This document shows, one piece after another, positions 23,309 through 30,937 of a DNA stretch of 30,937 nt. A program made the translations under genes and the position numbers. Location of the stretch: IMG/VR virus record IMGVR_UViG_3300024262_000162, positions 1-30,937 of that record; one strand, written 5' to 3'. The stretch's first letter is position 1; every line of letters starts with the position of its first letter. The stretch comes from a virus. The notes under the pieces are model-generated. The model was not told where the DNA came from. It did not search any database and saw only the letters and a program-made list of their open reading frames with translations.

Positions 23309-23926
23309 TTACATGAAATAATACCATGCTAATACTAACTCTAATGTGTCGTTTTTGGTTATACTTGGAAATGTAATCCTGGAAGCCAACACAAACCGTG
23401 TTGCTGCCGCCGGATTGCTATTATCTGAAAACCATAATCCTGCTTCATTTAAGCTTTGACCATTGCATTGAGTCCTCCCAATGACAACAGTTGCTTTCGC
23501 AATGACATACCGGTTATTGTTGTTAATATCCTGTAAAAATTCTACACTAGCAAATTTCTTCTTTTTACCATCAGGAATGCAATCAGGATCAGCCAAATCA
23601 ATAACTATTTCTGTGTCGAGTCCATGATCCTCAAGATCTGGATCCAATGGTAAATTGGGGTCTCCTGGATCACATCCTCCTGTTCCAACTGTCATGTATC
23701 TAAGAAAAAGATCCTTATCACCGCTACCTGTCACGCGATTTTCACCAAAAACACGCTGTGCAAAAATTTCTCTCCCGTCATATACAATTTTATTAGACTT
23801 GAATAATAACTCAGAATTATTATTATTGTATATTTCGAGCCATCCACTACCAGGACCAAAAGCGGAGTCATTGACTTTCTTAAATCGATAGTCAGCTAAA
23901 TTGATAAATTTTGTCTTTCTGACCAC
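23309..23926 (-). CDS. Virion-associated protein of unknown role (205 aa)
   Basis: The start is a GTG at 23926 with AAGGAGG 4 bases upstream. The protein is beta-rich: an N-terminal part with WLEIYNNNNSELLFKSNKIV and a glycine-rich turn (VGTGGCDPGDP), and a C-terminal part with SLNEAGLWFSDN followed by an Arg-Phe strand, a SRITFPSITKND turn and a final Trp-containing strand. That last pattern (E-x-G-L then R-F then P-x-I-x-K) recurs in tail or fibre-associated proteins of many phages. The GAACAAAAATAAA element lies just upstream, so it and the sheath could form a late unit. Exact role unknown. Confidence 0.68.
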   Translation of the reverse strand: MVRKTKFINLADYRFKKVNDSAFGPGSGWLEIYNNNNSELLFKSNKIVYDGREIFAQRVFGENRVTGSGDKDLFLRYMTVGTGGCDPGDPNLPLDPDLEDHGLDTEIVIDLADPDCIPDGKKKKFASVEFLQDINNNNRYVIAKATVVIGRTQCNGQSLNEAGLWFSDNSNPAAATRFVLASRITFPSITKNDTLELVLAWYYFM

Positions 23927-23950
23927 AATTCCTCCTTATAATATAGACAC

Positions 23951-23963
23951 TTTATTTTTGTTC
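23951..23963 (-). promoter_or_regulatory. Repeated element GAACAAAAATAAA before the 205-aa virion gene
   Basis: The minus strand carries this exact 13-base element, followed five bases on by TATATTAT and then the ribosome site. It is shared with the elements at 6295 and 30229. Its position in the only sizeable gap of the region (64 bases) supports a promoter role for the sheath unit. Confidence 0.5.
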
Positions 23964-23990
23964 TTTAAAATCAATTTCTTGGCACCCATT

Positions 23991-25361
23991 TTATGTGGTG
24001 CTCCTATTCTTCAGATCATTATATAAATCAATCTGATTCTGCGAAACCCTATCTCCTCCAGTGGGTTCTGAAACTAAACCTTTTGATATGCTTTTAACAT
24101 TAGCAGATCCTCTTGTTGACGCCTTTCCAGGGGCCTGCAATTCTCTTTTATCTAAAAGATTATCCATATATTCTGACAATGTTGGTGGACCAGCATCTGT
24201 TGTTATTAATGAATCTTGTGATCTTTGCATATTAGTTTTACTTTTGAATTGTTTTTCTGTTGCTGTTTCTCCACCAGTTGATGTATCACCCTCAGCAGGT
24301 TCATCATCAATCATAACCATTGAAGGATATACAGATTCGAAACTTATTCTGACATCCACCATATTTGGATGTTGTTCAAATGAAATATCATTAGCATCTC
24401 CACCCTTAACAATTGATACGTCCGTCACTGCGGCTTCTTTAATTTTAAACAAACCTGGACAATCTACTGAAACCATAAATGGTCTATCATAAAAAATACC
24501 ATCAGCAGATCTAGGAAGTGTCAGTGCCATAAGTGCTATTATCGGACCAACTATCTGTTTTTTATACATTTCTTCATCATATGGATTAATATTATATAAT
24601 CTAACAGTAACGGAATATGATAATCTGGAACTAGATCCTTGCCATATATTCGGAAGATCTATTCTTTTTCCTTGTGCTAAATTATACGCAAGAGTTGATA
24701 GTCCTCCAACGGATTTCGACATATTTACCACACTTCCATACATCTCCTCACCAAGCGCCTCTTTTGCCATATTCTCTATTGATTTTCCACCTGCTCTTAC
24801 TTTTGATCCTAATTGCTGGGCAAAATCCTGAAATACGGGATTTGATCTGGCCAAACTTATTAATTCTCTTGGCATTATTGAGGAAAACAGATTATATGTA
24901 GATCCAAGAAATGATGGTCCATATGAACTAGATGCACCATCAGATATCGCACCTTCCGAAAGAATATATAAATGTAATTTATTTGTTAACATACCAATTC
25001 CATGAGATCTCAATGCTTTTTTATAATCTTTTGTAGCATCAATTGTTTTAAAAATATGAGATGAGAAATCAATAGTTTGAAGCCTTGGCGCTAAATCCAT
25101 TCTAATTAAAAATTGCCTTGTATCTTCAGGGAAAGCATCTGCAGTTCCTTGTTTGGCCCCATTCATAACATCATCATCGGGCGGAAACCCGATTCTGTAA
25201 GGCAATAATATTTTACCATGTTCAATCGGTTTTGCAGGTGACAAACCAAACATTGCCATTGCAGCCATTGCAGAATTAACCAAATTGACTGGATTGTATG
25301 GACTTAAATCTGGTAATACTGGATTTACTGGATTATACAATAAGTGATTATAGTCTGGCAT
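23991..25361 (-). CDS. Putative baseplate/tail-tube initiator protein next to the tape measure (456 aa)
   Basis: The N-terminus is Pro/Asn-rich (LLYNPVNPVLPDLSPYNPV). A later domain has YNINPYDEEMYKKQIVGP, a small-residue helix (IIALMALTLPRSA), then CPGLFKIKEAAVTDVSIVKG and a final strand set ending VRISFESVYPSMVM, which looks like a tube-type or hub beta domain. The last 100 residues are low in complexity (Ser/Thr/Gly). In T4 the gene after the tape measure is gp48, a tube cap, so position and domain make a gp48/gp54-like role reasonable, but I see no firm family motif. The ATG has GGGGGA upstream. Confidence 0.6.
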   Translation of the reverse strand: MPDYNHLLYNPVNPVLPDLSPYNPVNLVNSAMAAMAMFGLSPAKPIEHGKILLPYRIGFPPDDDVMNGAKQGTADAFPEDTRQFLIRMDLAPRLQTIDFSSHIFKTIDATKDYKKALRSHGIGMLTNKLHLYILSEGAISDGASSSYGPSFLGSTYNLFSSIMPRELISLARSNPVFQDFAQQLGSKVRAGGKSIENMAKEALGEEMYGSVVNMSKSVGGLSTLAYNLAQGKRIDLPNIWQGSSSRLSYSVTVRLYNINPYDEEMYKKQIVGPIIALMALTLPRSADGIFYDRPFMVSVDCPGLFKIKEAAVTDVSIVKGGDANDISFEQHPNMVDVRISFESVYPSMVMIDDEPAEGDTSTGGETATEKQFKSKTNMQRSQDSLITTDAGPPTLSEYMDNLLDKRELQAPGKASTRGSANVKSISKGLVSEPTGGDRVSQNQIDLYNDLKNRSTT

Positions 25362-25362
25362 G

Positions 25363-28300
25363 TTATATTTCCCCCTGCATTAATAGTCCTTGCATTTTAT
25401 TGAATGCACTAATAATATCGTCCATTGAAGATTGTCCTTCTTGAGAATTATTGGACGAAACAGTAGTTGTATTACTTGATTTCAACTGATTAATAACTGT
25501 TGTTGTGTTTGCTCTTATTGCTGTAACTGCATTGCCCATTGATTCTTTTACTCCCTGATCTCTTTCATATTTTGCTGTTTCTTTATCTTTAAATAAACCT
25601 GAGAACATTTCTTTAGCTTTTCTAACAGCACTTTCTCCTTTTCTGGCCATTTCCGTTCCCACTGCCACTGCTTTTAATTTTTTTGAACCATGTTGTTTTA
25701 TAAACAATAATCCTTCTTTTCTTTCTTTGTCGCTTAGTGATTTATATTCTTCATATGTCTTGGCTATATTTCTTGTTCTGTATTTTGTTTCATCTTTCAA
25801 TTTGGTAAATGCCGCTTTACCTATAGTTTTTACATCCTTCCATTTAATATTCTTTAATTCTTCTTTAGAAGGTAACATTCCCATTCTCTGCATTTCTGTA
25901 ATTCCTTCTTTGTAGTCTGGAATAACATCAGTGAAAGTTTTTTCCTTGCCAGACATCATCTCCATCGCCATTAGATTCATATTGCCACCATATAACTTTC
26001 GCAAAACTCCGCGCTTGAAAAGATGTTTAAAACCGTTTACATCTTCATCTGATATATACCCCATTTTTCTTGCACGATATAAAGCAGAAACCATTCTTGC
26101 GGCTGCTTCTGGTCTGGACATGATTCCTTTTTTATATTGGCCGATAATATCATTAATCAAATTATTCATTGTTTTATTTTCTTTAACATAATATTTATGT
26201 GCTCTAAAGGTTCCAAACCATTTCTTTTTGGTTTCTTCCGCTTTTTTATGATATTCAAATGCCTGCTGAATTTGTTGTTTATCTGATTCAAAGGCAAATC
26301 TATCTTTTACGGACTTTAATTTTTTAACAACACCAGTGTTACCAAGTTTGGATTTTATTCCTTTATATTTATCTTTTGCAGCTTGTATCCATTTTGATGA
26401 AATTGGAACTCTTTCCTGAAATTTTACGTCTTTTCCAGATACACCTTTTAATGCCATGGCGGCAGAAGATGTAAGGCTTCTTTTGAATTCAGCGGTATTT
26501 TTACCAGACTGTTTGTTGGCAAAGAAAGCATTATCAAGAAATTTTAATATTGAATTCTTATCTACACCCATTGCTGCTAATTGGGCACCATAAATTGCTA
26601 TTTCGGAAAGATGATATCTTTTTTCTGCTGGTGTTTCGAGTATATCCTTTTCTGACCATTGACTAATCGGCCCTTTCTTCTTTATATCTGAAGATAATTT
26701 ATCTGAAAGTTTATTAATGGATTTTCTTGTTCCTTTATTTATATCTTTATTTTCTTTTAATTCATCCAACATATTAAGGAATGTTTTATTAGCCCCAGCA
26801 ATATCTACATCGGCTTTTACTTCTTTTAATCTTGAGAAAAGGTTTGTCTGAAAGTCTTTTATAGATTTTGCTGTCTCTGTTCTTTCGGACATAACTTTTT
26901 TGAGTGCATCTATCTTCCATCCAAATCTTGCTTCTTTATAGAACCAAGCTTTAGATTTCTTTTCTTCTAAACCTTTCAGTTCATCGGCCATAGTTTCTAA
27001 AGATCCAGAAGCTCTTATTCCAGCCTTTGCTGCTAATTGAGCAATTTTTGTTTTTCCTTCCTGGGTTCCGAATTGTTCAACAATTGTCTTATTGACATCC
27101 AATAAAGCTTCATTTTCTTTGGCGTCTTGTTTTGCACGTTTGATTTCTCTTTCGGCTGCTTCTTCGTGTTTCTTTTTAAGCAAATATGTAAGTCCTGCAA
27201 CCGAACCCCCAATAGTTAAAGCAATTAATCCTGCTGGTGATAATGCAACGGCTGTTGCAGTGGATAAACCGGAAAGTATGGATCCACCAAGTCCTGTACC
27301 AACTAATGCACCTTTTATCCATCCACCGACGGTTGATAATGTTTTAGTGGCAATTATTGCAGGACCAGAAACTGCAGCAGCAATTCCTATTCCAGCAGTT
27401 GTTGCTAATGCGCCTTTAGTTCCCAAAAATGGTTTTAATTTTTCAAATATAAATAAAAGTCCACCACCAATAACTCCCACTTGTAAAACATTAAGAGCTG
27501 CATTTATATCTTTTGTTGCCAAATATGCTGCAATTCCTGTGCTAATTGTGAGCCATGATCTTGCCATGGGTGTACTTCCAAAAACAGCTTTAACGCCACC
27601 CATGAGTTTATATACCACAAATCCACCAATAACACCCATTCCAACTCTTGCTGCGGATGTAATCTTTTTGGGGAGTTTGCCCAATTTACTATTTGTTTCT
27701 CGAGAAAAATTTTTAATTTTTTCTAATAAAGTAGTTGATTTTTTATCTTCTTCTAGTTGTTGTTTTTCTACTTTCACTTCTTCATTATTTAATCTCGTTG
27801 CTTCTTCTTTTACTTTTCTTTTAGATGAACCGAATATAGCTGACAGTGCATTTGGTTTTCTTTTCTTTTGAAAAAGTTTATTAAAACTCTGTTGCAATTT
27901 TGATGTCAGAGGGGTCTTTTGATCCCCAACCACATTCCATATTTTTTTAGATTGTTCACCAATGGACGTGGCAGTTTCATCATATAAATCATTAAAAACT
28001 TTAAATTCCTCAACACCGGTGAATGATCCAAGCATTCCCATTCCCCATATACTATTCAATGCAATATATGCCAGTGGGTTTAATAATGATGCTCCAAGAA
28101 GAACACCACCACCAATGACGGATGGTTTTGAAAGCCAATCTTTTGATTTCTTCAGGACACTTCTTTTAATTTTTGCTTCTTCTGCATTTGCCTTTTCTTC
28201 ATCAGATAATACTTTTTTATAATTTCCACCCCCAGATATTTCATATTCTGGTTCCCGTTTCTTTTTCATCCATCTAGCAGCCATTGAACCTAATTTTGCA

Positions 28301-30183
28301 AATGGCTTTGTTGCGGTGTGGATTGCGCCACCCAAACGTGATGCGCCTCTTTTTGTTTTTTCCATTCCCTGTGCTTTAACATAATCAGCAATATCAGAAT
28401 ATTGTTGTGGTTTTACCGAAGCACCGGGATCAATATTTTTAACTATTTTTATAACATGAGCATCTATTGAAGAAAGGTGCTTCAACATATTATATTCTAT
28501 CTGCATTTGTTTTTGCTGTGATGATAATTCACTAAATGCTTTTGAGCGTTCCTTTTCTGATCCTATAAAAAATCTCTTAGAAGATTCTCTCATTCTGGCC
28601 AGCATTCCAGATTTCTTTTCTTTTTCTATTTTTTCTTTTCTCTCGCCCAATAAAAATTTTGTGGTTCCAATAAGTCCTTTCACTAAGGGTGTAATTCCAG
28701 GAATCTTAGAATATAATTCTGTCGCAGAAACTCCCTTTGCTTCCTTTGAATGGACCTTTGCCAATAATTCATAAATCATTGAAAGTTTATTATATTGATA
28801 AAGACCGACACTTACAAGCGATTCTATCGGTGTACCTTTTAATGGAACCTCTTTAGCATATTTTAATCTTTTTCCTGGTATTAACATTGTTATAGGAAGC
28901 GCAAAATATCCTAATACTTTAAACATAAACTTACCAATATATTCCATAAATCCAAACATCATATTGAGTTGTCTGATAATTGGAGTTCTCATTGCAACTG
29001 CTTGCATAGCGGACTCAAATCCTTGCGCAATATATCCTATAAGATTTTGTTGTTTTCCACCGAATAATTTTCCCATGGATTGACTCATCCAATATAACTG
29101 TTGGACAGCCTGAGTTAGCATCAATCCCTGAAATTCAGCACCGGAAATTAAACCACTCTTTGCATCAGGTATCACCATTCCAGGAATTTTCTGACCTTTT
29201 TTAATTATAGATTGTCTTATAAATAATCCAGAGGTTGCAGTTAGTCTTCCCTTTGTATCATTTGCGATTTTTTCAAAATTATCTGCTTCTGATGTGGATT
29301 GTTTCACAGGAAGATCCAATATAGCTTTATGTATCCTATCTAAAGACTTCAGCATCTCACTAGAAGTTTCAACTCTTTTCCCTTTTATATTTCCTTTTGC
29401 CTTTTCTTTTCTTTCCGCATCTGCTTTGACAATATTCAAACTAACCATGTCTGAAATCATATCATTTAATTTAAATAATTTCTTATCTACATTATCAATA
29501 TTTTTACTTATCTTCTCAAGTTGATTTGCTATAAAATCACCAAATGGAAATTTATTATTTTTAGCAACTAATTTTTTAAATGATGGACTATCGGATAATT
29601 TATTTCTTCTTATCTGAAACATTTCCTGAAAGTCATATTCTGCCTTTGGACCAATTTTTTCCATTCCTTTAGTAATTTTTCCTGATATAGGTCTTTTAAC
29701 TTTCTTATTTGTAACTGTTTTTTTCCTTTTGCTAGATTTCTTTGTACCAGTTGCATCCAATTCTTCCATTCTATTTGTTAAACTATTAAGTTCATTCTGA
29801 TAACTCTTTTCTTCTTCTGATAATTCGTCTTCCACTTTAGAAAATTCGGATTGCAATTCATCCAAATTCTTTTTCTTAAATATAAAATCTTTTGCTTTAT
29901 TTTTAAGTATCAAAACTGATTTTTTTAGTTTTGGAATATATCTATCTATTCCTGCTTCCATGAAATGTGCCAGTAAGGGACTCCCACCAGCCAACATAGA
30001 AGCTGCTACTTTAGATTCTTCAATTTCAGCTTCTTCATCTATTGCATCATAAACATCTGTTAACGCAGCACTAAGTCTTGATGTTGCATAAGAAACGGAT
30101 TTAAAAAATCCTTTGCTTTTTGAATCAAAAATAATGTCATCATTATTTCCGATATCATTGAAGATCAAATCGTCTTTTGCCAT
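25363..30183 (-). CDS. Tape measure-like protein (1606 aa)
   Basis: The largest gene, and the first of the structural operon. The ATG at 30183 is chosen because AAGGAG lies 6 bases upstream; a TTG two codons earlier overlaps that spacer. The protein is mostly helical and charged, with coiled-coil-like stretches near residues 90-150 and Lys-rich segments. Several hydrophobic helices occur, near residues 410-440, around 700, and a long Ala/Gly-rich run about 850-1010 (GLSTATAVALSPAGLIALTI). This is the usual form of phage tape measures, which set tail length and can insert in the host membrane. At about 0.15 nm per residue the length predicts a tail near 240 nm. No lytic domain was seen. Confidence 0.75.
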   Translation of the reverse strand: MAKDDLIFNDIGNNDDIIFDSKSKGFFKSVSYATSRLSAALTDVYDAIDEEAEIEESKVAASMLAGGSPLLAHFMEAGIDRYIPKLKKSVLILKNKAKDFIFKKKNLDELQSEFSKVEDELSEEEKSYQNELNSLTNRMEELDATGTKKSSKRKKTVTNKKVKRPISGKITKGMEKIGPKAEYDFQEMFQIRRNKLSDSPSFKKLVAKNNKFPFGDFIANQLEKISKNIDNVDKKLFKLNDMISDMVSLNIVKADAERKEKAKGNIKGKRVETSSEMLKSLDRIHKAILDLPVKQSTSEADNFEKIANDTKGRLTATSGLFIRQSIIKKGQKIPGMVIPDAKSGLISGAEFQGLMLTQAVQQLYWMSQSMGKLFGGKQQNLIGYIAQGFESAMQAVAMRTPIIRQLNMMFGFMEYIGKFMFKVLGYFALPITMLIPGKRLKYAKEVPLKGTPIESLVSVGLYQYNKLSMIYELLAKVHSKEAKGVSATELYSKIPGITPLVKGLIGTTKFLLGERKEKIEKEKKSGMLARMRESSKRFFIGSEKERSKAFSELSSQQKQMQIEYNMLKHLSSIDAHVIKIVKNIDPGASVKPQQYSDIADYVKAQGMEKTKRGASRLGGAIHTATKPFAKLGSMAARWMKKKREPEYEISGGGNYKKVLSDEEKANAEEAKIKRSVLKKSKDWLSKPSVIGGGVLLGASLLNPLAYIALNSIWGMGMLGSFTGVEEFKVFNDLYDETATSIGEQSKKIWNVVGDQKTPLTSKLQQSFNKLFQKKRKPNALSAIFGSSKRKVKEEATRLNNEEVKVEKQQLEEDKKSTTLLEKIKNFSRETNSKLGKLPKKITSAARVGMGVIGGFVVYKLMGGVKAVFGSTPMARSWLTISTGIAAYLATKDINAALNVLQVGVIGGGLLFIFEKLKPFLGTKGALATTAGIGIAAAVSGPAIIATKTLSTVGGWIKGALVGTGLGGSILSGLSTATAVALSPAGLIALTIGGSVAGLTYLLKKKHEEAAEREIKRAKQDAKENEALLDVNKTIVEQFGTQEGKTKIAQLAAKAGIRASGSLETMADELKGLEEKKSKAWFYKEARFGWKIDALKKVMSERTETAKSIKDFQTNLFSRLKEVKADVDIAGANKTFLNMLDELKENKDINKGTRKSINKLSDKLSSDIKKKGPISQWSEKDILETPAEKRYHLSEIAIYGAQLAAMGVDKNSILKFLDNAFFANKQSGKNTAEFKRSLTSSAAMALKGVSGKDVKFQERVPISSKWIQAAKDKYKGIKSKLGNTGVVKKLKSVKDRFAFESDKQQIQQAFEYHKKAEETKKKWFGTFRAHKYYVKENKTMNNLINDIIGQYKKGIMSRPEAAARMVSALYRARKMGYISDEDVNGFKHLFKRGVLRKLYGGNMNLMAMEMMSGKEKTFTDVIPDYKEGITEMQRMGMLPSKEELKNIKWKDVKTIGKAAFTKLKDETKYRTRNIAKTYEEYKSLSDKERKEGLLFIKQHGSKKLKAVAVGTEMARKGESAVRKAKEMFSGLFKDKETAKYERDQGVKESMGNAVTAIRANTTTVINQLKSSNTTTVSSNNSQEGQSSMDDIISAFNKMQGLLMQGEI

Positions 30184-30228
30184 TGACAACTCCTTAGAAG
30201 ATTAAAATGAACACAATATACTTTTTAA

Positions 30229-30244
30229 TTATTTATTTTTGTTC
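30229..30244 (-). promoter_or_regulatory. Repeated element GAACAAAAATAAATAA before the tape measure gene
   Basis: All 16 bases are identical to the plus-strand element at 6295-6310. On the minus strand it is followed 8 bases later by TATATTGTG, which could be a -10. It lies 46 bases before the ATG at 30183, in the divergent gap, and is the best candidate for the main structural promoter. Confidence 0.55.
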
Positions 30245-30273
30245 TCATATTCTGTTTTTTTATAAACAAAATA

Positions 30274-30295
30274 ACTACATATATAACTTGTATGA
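30274..30295 (+). promoter_or_regulatory. Promoter-like element, ACTACATATAT type
   Basis: ACTACATATAT, six bases, TATGA, located 24 bases before the ATG at 30320. It matches the elements at 616-637 (minus) and 11065-11085 (plus), with one substitution in the first half. It points away from the structural operon promoter in the same gap. Confidence 0.5.
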
Positions 30296-30319
30296 TAAGA
30301 TCCATAAAGGAGTATTTTT

Positions 30320-30472
30320 ATGACACCTGAACAATTTTACAAACTTGTTATGAATCATCCCGATCTAAGAAGGGAATATTCAGAATTTGAGCCGGAACCA
30401 AAATTCATGGACGAAGGTCCGATTTATGAATTGAAAGAAATAGACGGAGTTTATCAATACAATGGAGGTTGA
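30320..30472 (+). CDS. Unknown small acidic protein (50 aa)
   Basis: The ATG at 30320 is preceded by AAAGGAG 6 bases upstream. The product starts MTPEQFYKLVMNHPDLRREY, is rich in Glu and Asp, and ends YQYNGG. Its last codons contain the GGAGG site for the next gene, which starts two bases after the TGA stop, so the two are translated in tandem. No family recognised. Confidence 0.65.
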   Translation: MTPEQFYKLVMNHPDLRREYSEFEPEPKFMDEGPIYELKEIDGVYQYNGG

Positions 30473-30473
30473 T

Positions 30474-30758
30474 ATGAAGTTCTATAAACTGCCAGAGAAG
30501 ATTTACGATTTCGGAGTGGCCTGTGAAACTACAGGCAAATGCCTCGCAGGGATTGGAATGTTCCTTGGAGGAATATTTTTCCTAATGGTGTGCTCGGGGG
30601 CGTTCTTCACGTTCCTAGTACTAGGCTTTATTGCTTATCTCGCAGGTGTGATCCTGCAGACCAGCGGGGCCTTCTTCATGGACAAACAAGAAGATGATGA
30701 TGGTTGTGAATTAACAGAAGAAGATCCTTCCGCAGATCTTCAACCACAGACAGAATAA
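30474..30758 (+). CDS. Small membrane protein with acidic tail (94 aa)
   Basis: The ATG at 30474 is used, with GGAGG 5 bases upstream; an in-frame ATG at 30462 overlaps that site. The protein has two hydrophobic helices (about residues 24-39 and 44-66, GMFLGGIFFLMVCSGAF and FLVLGFIAYLAGVI), with a basic N-terminus before them and a very acidic tail (KQEDDDGCELTEEDPS). The arrangement suggests a membrane hairpin with both ends on the cytoplasmic side. Its GC content is higher than that of neighbouring genes. It is the last gene of a short plus-strand unit ended by a terminator. Function unknown. Confidence 0.72.
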   Translation: MKFYKLPEKIYDFGVACETTGKCLAGIGMFLGGIFFLMVCSGAFFTFLVLGFIAYLAGVILQTSGAFFMDKQEDDDGCELTEEDPSADLQPQTE

Positions 30759-30773
30759 CACCACCATAATTTA

Positions 30774-30800
30774 GAGAGACATACCAGTCTCTCTTTTTTT
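30774..30800 (+). terminator. Intrinsic terminator after the membrane protein gene
   Basis: GAGAGAC, six bases, GTCTCTC is a perfect 7-bp stem followed by seven T on the plus strand, 15 bases after the stop codon. It closes the two-gene unit begun at 30274. Confidence 0.92.
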
Positions 30801-30806
30801 ATCATA

Positions 30807-30826
30807 TATAAATACATATATAAATT
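30807..30826 (+). promoter_or_regulatory. Promoter-like AT-rich element before the right-edge RNA
   Basis: It starts with TATAAATA (30807-30814), identical to the T4 late promoter core, overlapping TACATATATAA, which matches the 30274 element. It lies directly after a terminator and before a structured, apparently non-coding stretch. Either half could be the functional part; both may be chance in AT-rich DNA. Confidence 0.4.
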
Positions 30827-30828
30827 AG

Positions 30829-30937
30829 TGAAGGTGCAAAGATCGCTGTGTTTTTTCTCCTGCCTTTTTCGCATGGCGTTCTATCGTTGAGGAAGGTTTG
30901 CGCACCACGTCCTTCCTCAACATTTCTAAAAAATAAA
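30829..30937 (+). ncRNA. Candidate structured RNA at the right edge, incomplete
   Basis: No credible frame. GTTGAGGAAGG (30886-30896) and CCTTCCTCAAC (30911-30921) form a perfect 11-bp stem with a 14-base loop. The loop contains GCACC (30902-30906), complementary to GGTGC at 30833-30837, so an H-type or long-range pseudoknot is possible. A promoter-like element lies just upstream. The end is beyond the window, so size and identity are open. Confidence 0.45.

Noticed and set aside
27092-27871. A 259-codon plus-strand frame
   Set aside because: It is a shadow of the Ala/Gly/Lys-rich part of the tape measure gene with no start signal.
30807-30814. Proof of T4-type late transcription from the TATAAATA match
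   Set aside because: Only one good match was noticed, in very AT-rich DNA, while the structural genes share a different element.
1-30937. CRISPR arrays, transposases, integrases or attachment sites
   Set aside because: No regularly spaced short repeats, no recombinase motifs, and the single tRNA has no duplicated 3' end within the window.

Overview
This AT-rich window is best read as a piece of a large tailed bacteriophage (myovirus) genome. The direct evidence is a contiguous contractile-tail module: tail sheath, tail tube, T4 gp25-like and gp6/gpJ-like baseplate wedge proteins, a gp26-family hub assembly protein and a tape-measure-like protein of about 1606 residues. Genes are tightly packed, often with stop/start overlaps, and have strong GGAG-type ribosome sites. 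Several perfect stem-loops followed by T-runs act as terminators. The host cannot be read from the sequence.

Layout. (1) Positions 1-6245, minus strand: an accessory block with a partial Cys-rich protein, a structured RNA candidate next to tRNA-Leu(UAA), a zinc-ribbon miniprotein, a radical SAM protein, an RtcB RNA ligase gene split by a small group I intron, a gamma-glutamylcyclotransferase-like protein, a second radical SAM protein of the spore-photoproduct-lyase type, and several small unknown proteins. (2) Positions 6295-11366, plus strand: a membrane miniprotein, a secreted trypsin-like protease, a membrane-active paralog, a large baseplate-like protein carrying a kelch-like propeller and three exact 37-residue repeats, and a small unknown protein, ending at a two-way terminator. 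(3) Positions 11365-30183, minus strand: the structural operon, transcribed from the tape measure towards the baseplate, with four membrane-containing proteins inserted between the sheath and tube genes. (4) Positions 30274-30937, plus strand: two small genes, a terminator, and a second promoter-like element leading into another structured RNA candidate that runs off the window.

The main discovery is the rtcB intron (minus strand, 2744 to 2544, 201 nt). It lies exactly between the GGG and NH codons of the catalytic GGGNH motif. It can be folded into P1 (with a U-G pair at the 5' splice site), P3, P4-P6, P7, P8, P9 and a perfect 8-bp P10, and it ends in G. Unspliced mRNA gives a truncated, catalytically incomplete protein. 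Splicing restores a 447-residue RtcB with its metal-binding and guanylated histidines. Other points of interest are a family of paralogs with a shared N-terminal FLAES motif, a candidate +1 frameshift joining gp26 to a 68-codon frame, and two repeated promoter-like motifs, one before structural genes and one before small genes and RNAs.
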